64,000 nucleotides of DNA, from the NCBI GenBank assembly GCA_910579735.1, contig CAJTUZ010000006.1, positions 97,289 through 161,288 on the forward strand, read 5' to 3'. This DNA is from an uncultured Lachnospiraceae bacterium. GTDB lineage: Bacteria; Bacillota; Clostridia; Lachnospirales; Lachnospiraceae. The notes under the pieces are model-generated. The model ran no database searches. It had not been told where the DNA came from and saw only the letters and a program-made list of their open reading frames with translations. A program made the position numbers and the translations under genes. This document shows, in pieces, positions 40,409 through 49,518 of the stretch; positions within the stretch are counted from its first letter, which is position 1, and every line of letters begins with the position of its first letter.

Positions 40409-41665
40409 TTACGGTCTGATCTGTCCGTTTCCAATAATGGTATATTTATAAGAAGTCAGTTCTTTTAATCCCATGGGGCCTCTTGCATGCAGTTTCTGTG
40501 TACTGATGCCGATTTCCGCACCAAAGCCGAACTCAAAGCCATCGGTAAATCTGGTAGAAGCATTCACATAAACACAGGCCGAGTCGATCTGTGCCAGGAA
40601 TAATGCGGCATGCTCCTTATTTTCGGTCATGATGGCATCAGAATGTCCGGTTGAATAGCGGTTGATATGGCCGATCGCTTCTTCTATCGAATCAACCGTT
40701 TTCATGGATAGAATATAATCCAGATATTCCGTTCCATAATCCTGCTCGGCTGCATCAATGCAGTCGCTTATCCGTTCTTTGATCCGGGCATCCCCACGCA
40801 TTTCCACGTTTTTCTCCCGCAGTGCATCCGCAAGCGGCGAAAGCAGCCTGTCGGCGATCTTTTCATGAACCACAAGGGATTCGCAGGCATTGCATACGCC
40901 GATACGCTGGGTTTTGGCATTGATGATGATCGGGATAGCCTTATTGATATCCGCGTCCTCATCAATGTAAATATGACAGTTACCCGTGCCTGTCTCGATC
41001 ACGGGAATCGTACTGTTTTCGACGACCGTACGGATCAGTCCCGCGCCGCCTCTTGGGATCAGGACATCCACATATCCGCTCATTTTCATAAATTCCTTCG
41101 TCACCTGTCTGTCCGTATCCGCAATAAGCTGGATGGCGTCCTGCGTGATGCCGGCCTCGGATAAGGTGTCGCGTATGATCTTAGAAACGGCAATATTGGA
41201 GTGCAGCGCGTCGCTCCCTCCTTTTAGGATAACGGCATTGCCTGTTTTAAAACAGAGACCGAAAGCATCCGCAGTCACGTTGGGACGGGATTCATAAATA
41301 ATGCCGATCACACCGAGCGGTACACGCACTTTGTTGATGCGCAGTCCATTTGGACGTTCAAAGCGCTCCAGTTCTTCTCCTACCGGGTCGGAAAGCCTGC
41401 TGATCTGGATCAGCCCTTCCGAAATGGCGGTGATCCGGTCTTTTGACAGGCGCAGCCGGTCTAACAAACCGGGATGCATGCCGTTTGCTTCACCGGCCCT
41501 GATATCTTTTTCATTAGCCGTCAGAATCTCATCCGCTCTTGTAAGAAAGGCGTCTGCGATCATGGTAAGCGCCTTGTCCTTTTTTTCAGTGGACAGAGTC
41601 TGCATGATATATTTCGCCCGGACGGCTTTTTGGCCCATTTCCTCTAATTGCTGCGTATGGTCCAT
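40409..41665 (-). CDS. proA: Gamma-glutamyl phosphate reductase
   Basis: 418 residues, full length. The aldehyde-dehydrogenase-type fold has the catalytic Cys in RIGVCNACESLVVHEK and the conserved VPLGVIGIIYESRPNVTADAFGL and ETGTGNCHIYID segments. It reduces gamma-glutamyl phosphate to glutamate semialdehyde in proline synthesis. It is the last gene of the flavoprotein-proB-DUF896-fau-proA cluster. Confidence 0.97.
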   Translation of the reverse strand: MDHTQQLEEMGQKAVRAKYIMQTLSTEKKDKALTMIADAFLTRADEILTANEKDIRAGEANGMHPGLLDRLRLSKDRITAISEGLIQISRLSDPVGEELERFERPNGLRINKVRVPLGVIGIIYESRPNVTADAFGLCFKTGNAVILKGGSDALHSNIAVSKIIRDTLSEAGITQDAIQLIADTDRQVTKEFMKMSGYVDVLIPRGGAGLIRTVVENSTIPVIETGTGNCHIYIDEDADINKAIPIIINAKTQRIGVCNACESLVVHEKIADRLLSPLADALREKNVEMRGDARIKERISDCIDAAEQDYGTEYLDYILSMKTVDSIEEAIGHINRYSTGHSDAIMTENKEHAALFLAQIDSACVYVNASTRFTDGFEFGFGAEIGISTQKLHARGPMGLKELTSYKYTIIGNGQIRP

Positions 41666-41738
41666 TTCTCTGTTCTCCCTTCGTATTTGGTGTTATTAAT
41701 ATTGCTTTTTATGATATATGTATTATCAAAAATGTATA

Positions 41739-42401
41739 TCAGAATATTTTTTCCTCGGTTATGATCATTTCCGGGCAGATATCGTGCCTGTCATAGGGAA
41801 TATCATCAAGCATCTGACAGGCAAAACAAAGCGCCGCAGTATGTATCGTTATGCCTGATGACTGCAGCCGTTCCAGATACCTGTCATAGAATCCCATTCC
41901 GTACCCGATCCGGTGATGCGCCCTGTCGAATACGGCTCCCGGCATCAGCATAAGTATATTCCGGGATGTCTTATCTGTGTCTGCTGTCCTGCTATCATAT
42001 CCGGTATTAACGGTAAACATTTGAGCGGCGGATTCGGGTTCTTTGATGCCCTTGTACCCTTCCGAAAGCGCCGATAAGCTTTCTATCCGGTAAAAGTCCA
42101 TATCCGTTCCCGACACTTTGGGGACATAGATCATTTTTCCTTCGGATAACGCCCTTTGTATAAGCGGTGTGGTCATTACTTCACTCCGGTATTCGACATA
42201 AGCCAGAATAATATCTGCATTTTGATAAACGGCAAGCGTATACAGAATATTCAGGATACCGGCGCTTTTTCTCATAATCTCGTCTTTGGACAGCCGGTTC
42301 CTGCGTGCCAGAATCTGCTTTCGGAGCTCTTTTTTCCGTGCCGCGCAGGACGCCGTTTTTTCTTCTGTGCCTGCCGCATTATCACCTATATCTGCAGTCA
42401 T
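41739..42401 (-). CDS. fau: 5-formyltetrahydrofolate cyclo-ligase
   Basis: 220 residues from ATG 42401, which lies one base after the DUF896 stop; an upstream in-frame ATG would overlap DUF896 by 65 bases. The family region begins at KKELRKQILARRNRLS. Motifs YVEYRSEVMT, PGAVFDRAHHRIGYGMGFYDRYL and CFACQMLDDIPYDRHD are visible. It converts 5-formyl-THF to 5,10-methenyl-THF using ATP. The 24-residue leader before the domain is low-complexity. It sits between proB/DUF896 and proA without metabolic relation to proline. Confidence 0.93.
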   Translation of the reverse strand: MTADIGDNAAGTEEKTASCAARKKELRKQILARRNRLSKDEIMRKSAGILNILYTLAVYQNADIILAYVEYRSEVMTTPLIQRALSEGKMIYVPKVSGTDMDFYRIESLSALSEGYKGIKEPESAAQMFTVNTGYDSRTADTDKTSRNILMLMPGAVFDRAHHRIGYGMGFYDRYLERLQSSGITIHTAALCFACQMLDDIPYDRHDICPEMIITEEKIF

Positions 42402-42402
42402 T

Positions 42403-42660
42403 TCAGCTTTTTTCCTTTCCGTTTTCTTTCCCGCCGAATTTTTCGCCCAGGTTTGTGACGGATCCATCCTTTTCGACGATAGAAATATTGTTGAGCTGCC
42501 CTTTTAAGTTGTTTCTGATATTGGCGACATAGGCCTGTCTTAGTTTTGCCTGTTCGGTTTTCTCTTCCTCGGATAATCCTTCTGCCTGGGATTTATGATA
42601 TAACTCATTGACTCTTGCAGTCAATTCTGCCATTGTATATTGTCTGTCATGAAGTTCCAT
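42403..42660 (-). CDS. DUF896 (YnzC/YlaC-type) small protein
   Basis: 85 residues from ATG 42660; an ATG nine codons earlier has no ribosome site. The DUF896 core is clear (ELTARVNELYHKSQAEGLSEEEKTEQAKLRQAYVANIRNNLKGQLNNI). Bacillus YnzC is a small helical hairpin protein induced in the SOS operon; the role is unknown. It is placed between proB and fau, and its stop lies one base before the fau ATG. Confidence 0.9.
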   Translation of the reverse strand: MELHDRQYTMAELTARVNELYHKSQAEGLSEEEKTEQAKLRQAYVANIRNNLKGQLNNISIVEKDGSVTNLGEKFGGKENGKEKS

Positions 42661-42719
42661 ACAGGGTAAATTCCTTTCTATAACCATATATTCGAAAACA
42701 GTCTTGGGACTCTATCCGC

Positions 42720-43580
42720 TCAGTGTCCATGCATCTGCTGTACATACAACGGCAGATCGAACCCTTCGTTGACATTGGCGGTAAACAGTGTGCCTATTTT
42801 TTGTCCGGCCAATATTCTATGGATGACTTTGATATCCCTGCTGTTGGCAATGACCATATCAACGCCCATACTGCCTGCGATCTTTGCGGCCTGCAGTTTC
42901 GTATTCATACCGCCGGTTCCGGAATCGCTGCCGGTGGATGCCTTTCCCATTTCCATAAGTTCGTCGGTAAGCTCGTTTACAACGTCGATATAGCTTGCGT
43001 TCGGGTTTTTGCGCGGATCATCCGTATACAGACCATCAATGTCCGAAAGCAGGATCAGCAGATCAGCTTTGACTAAAGAGGCTACGATCGCGGATAAGGT
43101 ATCATTATCACCGATCTCGATCTCATATGTGGCAACGGTATCGTTTTCGTTTACCACAGGGATCACACCGAGTTTGAAAAGCTCTGCGAAAGTATTCTGC
43201 GCATTGTAACGGTTCAGATTGTCTACGATCGTATTTTTGGTCATCAGGATCTGCGCCGCGACCTGATTATATTCCGCAAAGATCTTCTGATAGGTCATCA
43301 TGAGCCTGGCCTGTCCCACCGCGGCATAAGCCTGCTTCACTGCAATCGGGTTATCTTCCCCGGCATCTTGAAAAGAAAGCGCCTTCTTACCGACAGAGAT
43401 CGCACCGGAAGTTACCAGCACGACATCTTTGCCCTGATTGCGCAGATTGCACAGTTCTCTTACAAGCACATCCAGTTTCGTATAATCCAGATCGCCTGTT
43501 TCGCTGTGCTGCAGCGAGGAAGAACCGATCTTGACCACGATCCTCTTTTTATCTTTCATCATTTCACGTATATCAGACAT
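42720..43580 (-). CDS. proB: Glutamate 5-kinase without PUA domain
   Basis: 286 residues. The amino-acid-kinase domain is complete (VVKIGSSSL, VTSGAISVGKKAL, VNENDTVATYEIEIGDNDTLSA, GTGGMNTKLQAAKIA). The PUA domain found at the C-terminus of E. coli ProB (367 residues) is absent. It phosphorylates glutamate in the first proline step. It overlaps the upstream flavoprotein by 8 bp. Confidence 0.96.
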   Translation of the reverse strand: MSDIREMMKDKKRIVVKIGSSSLQHSETGDLDYTKLDVLVRELCNLRNQGKDVVLVTSGAISVGKKALSFQDAGEDNPIAVKQAYAAVGQARLMMTYQKIFAEYNQVAAQILMTKNTIVDNLNRYNAQNTFAELFKLGVIPVVNENDTVATYEIEIGDNDTLSAIVASLVKADLLILLSDIDGLYTDDPRKNPNASYIDVVNELTDELMEMGKASTGSDSGTGGMNTKLQAAKIAGSMGVDMVIANSRDIKVIHRILAGQKIGTLFTANVNEGFDLPLYVQQMHGH

Positions 43581-45228
43581 TGTTTTTCATCCTTTCCGCA
43601 ATTTTTTCTGCGATCAATATGCCGTCCATGGCCGCCGAGGTAATGCCGCCCGCATACCCGGCGCCTTCCCCGCACGGATACAGTCCCCTTAAAGCGGACT
43701 GCCCGGTTTCGTCTCTGCGGATCTTTACCGGAGAAGAAGTTCTGCTCTCGACGCCCGATACATAGACCGCACTATCGGAAAAACCGGGCAGTATCCGGCC
43801 AAACTGCTCCATTCCTTCCACAAAGGCACGACTCAATGCCATAGGAAGGATCTCATGCACTGCGGCAAAAGAGCTGCTTCCTTTTATGGACGGCAGAAAG
43901 TCCGGATATTCCTGTAAAAGCGCCGATCTTGTTTCCGGCTGCCCCGATATGGCATGCTTAAACTGTCCGTAAGTTTCCACCGGAATCTTTCCTGCTCCGA
44001 TTTCATAGGCTTTGGATTCCAGGTTTCGCTGAAATGCGATTCCCGCAAGCGGATGGCTGCTTTCAAAGTCATCCGGCGTTACGGTAACGATAACGGCGCT
44101 GTTGCTGTTATCTCCTGCGCGTCCGTGATAACTCATACCGTTTACGGCCAGTCTGCCGTCTTCCGAAGAGGCGTTGACTACATAACCGCCCGGACACATA
44201 CAGAAAGTATAAACGCCTCTGCCGCCTGTAGTCTGCGCCGTCAGTTTATAGTCCGCCGCCTTAAGATGGGGCGATTCTTCCATACCATACTGTATCCGGT
44301 TGATCATTTTCCGGGGATGTTCTACCCGCAGTCCGACCGCAAATGATTTGGCCTCGATCGGTACGCGGCGCTCATAAAGCATCGAAAAAGTATCTCTTGC
44401 GCTGTGTCCGGCGGCAAGGACAACGGTATCCGCCATCAGCCGTTCTTTGCCGTTAATGATCACTTCTTTGATATGATCATGATGTACCGTGATATCCGTC
44501 ACTTTGCTTTCAAAACGGATCTCACCGCCCCCTTTTATGATCTCGTTTCGTATATTTTGAATAACTGTCAGCAATACATCCGTTCCGATATGTGGTTTGG
44601 CCTCATAAAGAATTTCTTCAGGTGCGCCGGCCTGTACGAAAATACGAAGCACCTCTTTGCCGCGGCCTGTCTTATCCTTGATCAGCGTATTTAATTTGCC
44701 ATCCGAAAAGGTTCCGGCGCCGCCTTCCCCGAATTGTACATTGGAATCGGGATGCAGCACGCCGGTTTTCCAGAATTGCTCGACATCCTTTTTTCGCTGT
44801 TCAACGGGTTTTCCGCGCTCCAAAACAATCGGACGCAGACCGCATTTGGTAAGAAAATATGCGCAGAATAGTCCCGCAGGGCCGCTTCCGATCACAACGG
44901 GCCGCCTGTTTTCTGAAGCATTTTGAAGTAACAGTAAATTATCTATCGGAAAACAGTATGTTTTTTCATCAGCTGGTCCGATCTGTATATCCGCTTTTCC
45001 TTTGCAATGCGTTTTGCGAAGAGCTGCTTTCTCCATGTCGTCCGGCAGTTGTACATCTATCGTATAAATATAGTAAATATCCGGTTTTCTGCGTGCATCC
45101 GTCGATTTTTTGATGATACGTAAAGAAAGTATCTGTTCTTTTTTTACGCAGAGTGCCGCCGCAATCCTGGCCGTAAGCTGCCCGCCCGTATGCGTAAACG
45201 GCATTTTGATGTTACTGATTCTGATCAT
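43573..45228 (-). CDS. FAD-dependent dehydrogenase (COG2509)
   Basis: 551 residues. The dinucleotide-binding motif PVVIGSGPAGLFCAYFLTKCGLRPIVLERG in segments starts near residue 115 after a 100-residue N-terminal domain. Other family features are GEGGAGTFSDGKLNT, VVLAAGHSARDTF and the C-terminal GEGAGYAGGITSAAMDGI. COG2509 proteins are uncharacterised flavoproteins; the substrate is unknown. Ribosome site AAGGAG. It overlaps the BaiN-like gene by 17 bp upstream and proB by 8 bp downstream, so expression is coupled. Confidence 0.93.
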   Translation of the reverse strand: MIRISNIKMPFTHTGGQLTARIAAALCVKKEQILSLRIIKKSTDARRKPDIYYIYTIDVQLPDDMEKAALRKTHCKGKADIQIGPADEKTYCFPIDNLLLLQNASENRRPVVIGSGPAGLFCAYFLTKCGLRPIVLERGKPVEQRKKDVEQFWKTGVLHPDSNVQFGEGGAGTFSDGKLNTLIKDKTGRGKEVLRIFVQAGAPEEILYEAKPHIGTDVLLTVIQNIRNEIIKGGGEIRFESKVTDITVHHDHIKEVIINGKERLMADTVVLAAGHSARDTFSMLYERRVPIEAKSFAVGLRVEHPRKMINRIQYGMEESPHLKAADYKLTAQTTGGRGVYTFCMCPGGYVVNASSEDGRLAVNGMSYHGRAGDNSNSAVIVTVTPDDFESSHPLAGIAFQRNLESKAYEIGAGKIPVETYGQFKHAISGQPETRSALLQEYPDFLPSIKGSSSFAAVHEILPMALSRAFVEGMEQFGRILPGFSDSAVYVSGVESRTSSPVKIRRDETGQSALRGLYPCGEGAGYAGGITSAAMDGILIAEKIAERMKNNV

Positions 45229-46567
45229 CGGATCTCCTTTTATCGATATTTTTCACAGGCAATTGCGAAACTTTGCTTTCGCCGTCCGGCTGTTTTCCAT
45301 CCGCACGGATACTTTCCGCCGCAGCGCGGCCGGCTATGGCGCCGCTTGTAAAAGCCCACTGCAGATTATATCCGCCGCATATGCCGTCCATATCGATGAT
45401 TTCTCCCGCCATAAAAAGATGCGGTACGTATTTCGATTCCAGACGCGCGGTAAGTTCCCCTGCCGGTATGCCCCCTGCGCAGACCTGTGCCTGCTCAAAA
45501 CCGTTGGTTTTGCTGATATGAAGCGTCAGATTGCGGTATAGCGCGGCAATCTGACGGCGCGCAGATGCCGGAAGATCCTTTACATGATCCTGCTCCCTGC
45601 AGCCGCACAGCCTGATCATAAGCTGGTTGATCTTTTTATTGGAAATGCCCGTCAAAAACTGTATAAGCGTCTGATCTTCCATAGTCCGAAAGCGTTCTTT
45701 CCACAAACGGCTGTATGCTTCTTCTTCGTATCCCGGCAGGAAATCGATCCCGACCGAGACTTTCTTTTTATGTAACAATGCATAAGCCGCTTCTCTGCTG
45801 AACTGAAAGACCGGAATGCCGGATATGCCGTAATCCGTAAGCTGCAGTTCCCCTTGTACGCGGCTTCGTACCTTTTCATCGATTCGTAATGTCAGAGCGG
45901 CTTCTATGCGTACACCGGCGACACTCTTTAAGTAATCTTCTTCACAATGCAGCTGTACGAGCGCCGGTACGATTTCCGTAATATGGTGTCCCAGACTTTT
46001 GGCTAACGTATAGCCGTTTCCGTCAGAGCCTGTTTTGGGCGCTGCCATACCGCCGCAGGCAAGGATCAGCGCATCATAATATTTTCTCGTCTGCTTTGGC
46101 AGTCTGGAACCTGTTGCCGTGACCTGTATCCTGTTTGTCTGCCTGTCCGCATGCAGCGCTTCTACCATACAGTCCGTATGGACTGTAATACCGTACCGCT
46201 CCAGTGCAAAGCGCATGACATCAAGTACGGTAGAAGCCTGATTGGATAACGGATACAGATATCCCTGCCGGTCTTTTATGAGCATTCCGGATTGACTAAA
46301 AAAGTCAATCGTTTCCGAAACACCGAATTGATCATATAGATCATGATAAAAAGAGACGCCGCTGCCATAATAGGCGTCCTTTGTCATCCGGGTATTGGAA
46401 AAGTTGCATTTTCCGTTGCCTGTCGAAAGCAGTTTCTTTCCGACTCTGTCATTTCTTTCATACAGTTCCACGTCCGCACCGGACATGGCTGCCTGGATCG
46501 CTGCCATCATGCCTGCCGGGCCGCCGCCGATCACGGCGATCGTGCCGTGTGTCCTATTTGGTTTCAC
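45212..46567 (-). CDS. BaiN/YhiN-family FAD-dependent oxidoreductase
   Basis: 451 residues from GTG 46567 (GGGAG seven bases upstream). The FAD motif is AVIGGGPAGMMAAIQAAMSGADVELYERN in segments, with GNGKCNFSN, LILACGGMAAPKTGSDGNGY and C-terminal AGEIIDMDGICGGYNLQWAFTSG, all HI0933/BaiN features. Some relatives in gut clostridia reduce bile-acid intermediates; that role cannot be inferred here. First gene of the overlapping flavoprotein-proB cluster. Confidence 0.93.
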   Translation of the reverse strand: MKPNRTHGTIAVIGGGPAGMMAAIQAAMSGADVELYERNDRVGKKLLSTGNGKCNFSNTRMTKDAYYGSGVSFYHDLYDQFGVSETIDFFSQSGMLIKDRQGYLYPLSNQASTVLDVMRFALERYGITVHTDCMVEALHADRQTNRIQVTATGSRLPKQTRKYYDALILACGGMAAPKTGSDGNGYTLAKSLGHHITEIVPALVQLHCEEDYLKSVAGVRIEAALTLRIDEKVRSRVQGELQLTDYGISGIPVFQFSREAAYALLHKKKVSVGIDFLPGYEEEAYSRLWKERFRTMEDQTLIQFLTGISNKKINQLMIRLCGCREQDHVKDLPASARRQIAALYRNLTLHISKTNGFEQAQVCAGGIPAGELTARLESKYVPHLFMAGEIIDMDGICGGYNLQWAFTSGAIAGRAAAESIRADGKQPDGESKVSQLPVKNIDKRRSDDQNQ

Positions 46568-46619
46568 TTATCTGCTCCCAATCATTTCATTATCATAAAT
46601 ATTTTCAGCTAAAAATGAT

Positions 46620-46661
46620 ATGATACGGTATCATAAACACTAACTCATCATAACACTAACT
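46620..46661. promoter_or_regulatory. Palindrome and direct repeats upstream of the BaiN-like gene
   Basis: A 15-bp palindrome, ATGATAC then GTATCAT around one base, lies at 46620-46634, and AACACTAACT occurs twice (46636-46645 and 46652-46661, 16-bp period). They occupy most of the 88-bp gap and the end of the next gene. They are a candidate operator for the flavoprotein-proBA operon. Confidence 0.45.
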
Positions 46662-47264
46662 GGAATAAGACTCAAGAAAATTATACAGCGCCCTCTCGTC
46701 CTCGATATATTTTCCCCGAATAATTTCTTTTTGCAGGGATTCGTTAAGACTTGTAAGCAAAATATCCGTATTCATATGGATGGTTTCTTTGTCGCTTTCA
46801 TATACGACTACAAAATGATCCGCAACCATCAGATAGAAGCCGTTGTCTTCTTCTTCCAGGCGGTAATATTTACAGATCACCACCCTGTCTTTGGAGAAGC
46901 TGGACAGTTCGATCGTCTGAAAACCCAATTTCAGATCGGAAAGCGCAGGATTTTGATCATAGGACTTCAGCTCTTCGATCAGGCCGATTCTGTCAAGACC
47001 GATGTATTTGACCGGCACCGGTTCCTCTTTCTCTGCCACTGTTCCGTTTGCCAGATCGATTTCTTCTATCAGATAAAGCGTATCCGCCGTTATAACAGGC
47101 GCTTTTTCGACTGCCGTTTCGATTACCTGTCCCGTATTTTCTTTCTGTTGTTCATATTTATTCGGATAAAAAAACTGTTCCGCTTTCAAAGTAGCATAAC
47201 TTCCCGCGCCAAACATAATACCCGCCGTTACGCAAAAAAGACTGATACGTCTTATTATTTTCAT
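46656..47264 (-). CDS. Membrane-anchored protein with BofC-like C-terminal region
   Basis: 202 residues from ATG 47264; a TTG eight codons earlier has no ribosome site. One N-terminal helix (about 5-24) anchors an extracytoplasmic domain. The C-terminal half (GFYLMVADHFVVVYESDKETIHMNTDI and IIRGKYIEDERALYNFLESYSS) resembles a domain common in Lachnospiraceae proteins, loosely like the BofC C-terminal domain of spore formers. The BofC assignment is tentative. Confidence 0.72.
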   Translation of the reverse strand: MKIIRRISLFCVTAGIMFGAGSYATLKAEQFFYPNKYEQQKENTGQVIETAVEKAPVITADTLYLIEEIDLANGTVAEKEEPVPVKYIGLDRIGLIEELKSYDQNPALSDLKLGFQTIELSSFSKDRVVICKYYRLEEEDNGFYLMVADHFVVVYESDKETIHMNTDILLTSLNESLQKEIIRGKYIEDERALYNFLESYSS

Positions 47265-47335
47265 TCCGGTAAGTCCTGCCTTTCCCAAAGAATATATAAT
47301 CAGTATCAGTCAATTTTTCATTTTTATTCAATTTA

Positions 47336-49000
47336 TTAGTAGGCGCCTATCATTCTGCCAAATGTTACCCAGATGACGCCAAACGGAAGTTCCGAGGCTT
47401 CGCTTTCATGAATGACCCTGAGCACGATCAGCAGCAGGATATATAAAACGGCGTTTACAAGGCAGCTTATTAGAATTGTCGGAACATTGCCGACAATATC
47501 CGGCAGCAGCTTGTTAAACAGCATGACCAGCAGACCGCAAAGGCAGGCTGCTACAGCCGGGAAAGCGAACGAATACAGCCATTCCTGTCGATACTGCACC
47601 TTTCTGCTTACGAATGCAAAACAAACGACCGCCAGTATTATCATAAAGACCATGACCGAATAAACAACGCCGTCCGCCCCCAACAGTCCTTTTTTAACGA
47701 ACAGAAAAACCGCAAATATATGAAGGGCAAGCGAAATTCCGACGGAGATCAGCAATTCTATCATCATACGCATTTTGATCATCAATTGTCCGAAAAGAAA
47801 TGCGATTCCATAAAAGAAAATAATAACGGTTCCCTGCCTGAGCATGGAAACGGCCAGTTCACTTTCTCCACGATAGAGTCCCTTGACAAAGGGTTCCGCC
47901 AAAACAGCAAGAATGATCGCTGTCGGAAACGCCGTGATACATACTTTCTTGACCGCGCTGCCGATACGGTCACGCATGATGCGGTATTCTTCTCTTTCGT
48001 AGGCAGCAGCGGTCTTTCCGATGGAACCCTGTACCGTCAGACAGACGAGTGCCGCGCCGATTCCGGTTAATGCCGCATATTTCCCGTAATAGGAACCCCA
48101 CAGCGCCGTTCTGTCCGCCTGCAGCGTCCGATTCATGCAATAGTTAAAGAAACGCTGATCTATCAGCATAAAAACATTGGAAAAAACAGCGATCAAAGCG
48201 ACCGGGATGCTGCTGCCGATCAACATGCCGGCAATCTCACCGCCGCTTTCCAGTCTTCTGCCGTTATCCTGCATAAGCTGCCGTTTCCACGCACCGCTGT
48301 AAAGTGCAAAAACAAAGAGCAGATAGATCAGCGTGATGAGTTCGGCGATCACAAGTCCAAAGACCGCTCCCATAGCGCCATAAGCATAGGCTACTGCATC
48401 GTTCTGATAAAGCGCTGCCGCCTTTATACCGTATCCTTCGTAAACAAATCGTCCGCCGCTCAGTACGGCGATCAGCATGGTTACTTTTTCAATAAAATGA
48501 GAATGCGCCACCAAAACGCCGAATCCGTTGCCGTTAAAATAACCGCGGAACACATTGACTAGTGCAGTCAGCAAAACGGCCGGTGCACAGACAAAAACAG
48601 CTTTTCTGCTCATCGCTTCGAGAACCAGTATCTCTGAAAGCGGGCCGGCAGCAAATACGATGATCAGTGAAAAAAAAGCACCAAGCAGCAGCGAAATTTT
48701 GAATGCTTCATGAAATACTTTCCGCGCGCTTTTATATTGTCCTCTTTTCATACGGTACCGGATCAGTCCGGTCATAGTTCTGGATATGCCGTAGGAAAAA
48801 AATAAAGTAATCAACGAAAAAATTTCGAATGCCGGCGCGAACAGACCGATTCCGGCATCCCCGATCATTCTTGAAAGAGGGATCCTGATGATCAGGCTGA
48901 TCATGTATGTGATTCCGACAGCATATACCGTCAGACTGCCTTTTGCACTCCTCTGGTCTTTGTCCGCGCCAAAGGATACTTCTCTCTTGTGTAATTTCAT
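47336..49000 (-). CDS. SpoVB/MurJ-like polysaccharide flippase (MVF/MATE superfamily)
   Basis: 554 residues with about 14 hydrophobic helices. The N-terminal pattern AKGSLTVYAVGITYMISLIIRIPLSRMIGDAGIGLFAPAFEIFSLI in segments matches SpoVB/YtgP-type lipid-linked oligosaccharide flippases. Such proteins export peptidoglycan or polysaccharide precursors, in some cases for spore cortex. It is 17 bp downstream of ybeY, an unusual neighbour. The substrate is not determinable. Confidence 0.87.
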   Translation of the reverse strand: MKLHKREVSFGADKDQRSAKGSLTVYAVGITYMISLIIRIPLSRMIGDAGIGLFAPAFEIFSLITLFFSYGISRTMTGLIRYRMKRGQYKSARKVFHEAFKISLLLGAFFSLIIVFAAGPLSEILVLEAMSRKAVFVCAPAVLLTALVNVFRGYFNGNGFGVLVAHSHFIEKVTMLIAVLSGGRFVYEGYGIKAAALYQNDAVAYAYGAMGAVFGLVIAELITLIYLLFVFALYSGAWKRQLMQDNGRRLESGGEIAGMLIGSSIPVALIAVFSNVFMLIDQRFFNYCMNRTLQADRTALWGSYYGKYAALTGIGAALVCLTVQGSIGKTAAAYEREEYRIMRDRIGSAVKKVCITAFPTAIILAVLAEPFVKGLYRGESELAVSMLRQGTVIIFFYGIAFLFGQLMIKMRMMIELLISVGISLALHIFAVFLFVKKGLLGADGVVYSVMVFMIILAVVCFAFVSRKVQYRQEWLYSFAFPAVAACLCGLLVMLFNKLLPDIVGNVPTILISCLVNAVLYILLLIVLRVIHESEASELPFGVIWVTFGRMIGAY

Positions 49001-49017
49001 AATGATGCCTTTCGTTT

Positions 49018-49518
49018 TTACTCTCTTACGTAACCAAGTTTCTGTAAAACAATCTCCTGTTTCTGTTCCATTTCGGCCGCTTCCGCTTCTTCCATATGAT
49101 CATAGCCGCATAAATGAAGCATACTGTGCGCCGTCAGAAAAGCAAATTCCCTCAGTTCACTGTGTCCGAACTCTTTGGCCTGTTCCGATACCTTATCCGC
49201 AGAAATGATGATATCTCCGAGAATCAGCTCCCCGCTTTCAAAGTCAAAGCAATCGGCCTGCATCGCTTCCGCAACAGAGAAATCTCCGGCTTTTTCGTAT
49301 GCCAGATTCGGAAAGGAAAGCACGTCCGTCTCCTTATCGATCTGACGGTATTGTTTATTGTACGCCCGGATGCCGCCGTTATCCGTGATCAGCAGATTCA
49401 GACAGACTTCATAAGGACAGTTTTCCATAGCCAGAACGGCCCCGGCAACATTTTGCACGACTTCTTCCACCGCAAAAGGAAATTCTTTATTTGTTTCATT
49501 TTCAACGTAAGAAGTCAT
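49018..49518 (-). CDS. ybeY: Endoribonuclease YbeY, rRNA maturation factor
   Basis: 166 residues. The metal site HSMLHLCGYDH keeps the three histidines of the family H(x3)H(x5)H motif, with Ser in place of the usual Gly after the first His. It acts in 16S rRNA 3' maturation and ribosome quality control. GAGGAG precedes ATG 49518 inside the end of the HD gene (17-bp overlap). The position after phoH and the HD gene matches Bacillus. Confidence 0.95.
   Translation of the reverse strand: MTSYVENETNKEFPFAVEEVVQNVAGAVLAMENCPYEVCLNLLITDNGGIRAYNKQYRQIDKETDVLSFPNLAYEKAGDFSVAEAMQADCFDFESGELILGDIIISADKVSEQAKEFGHSELREFAFLTAHSMLHLCGYDHMEEAEAAEMEQKQEIVLQKLGYVRE

Noticed and set aside
40384..40414. Terminator after proA
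   Set aside because: Only 5-bp arms (GTAAC/GTTAC) including the stop codon and a weak AT tail; not strong enough to call.
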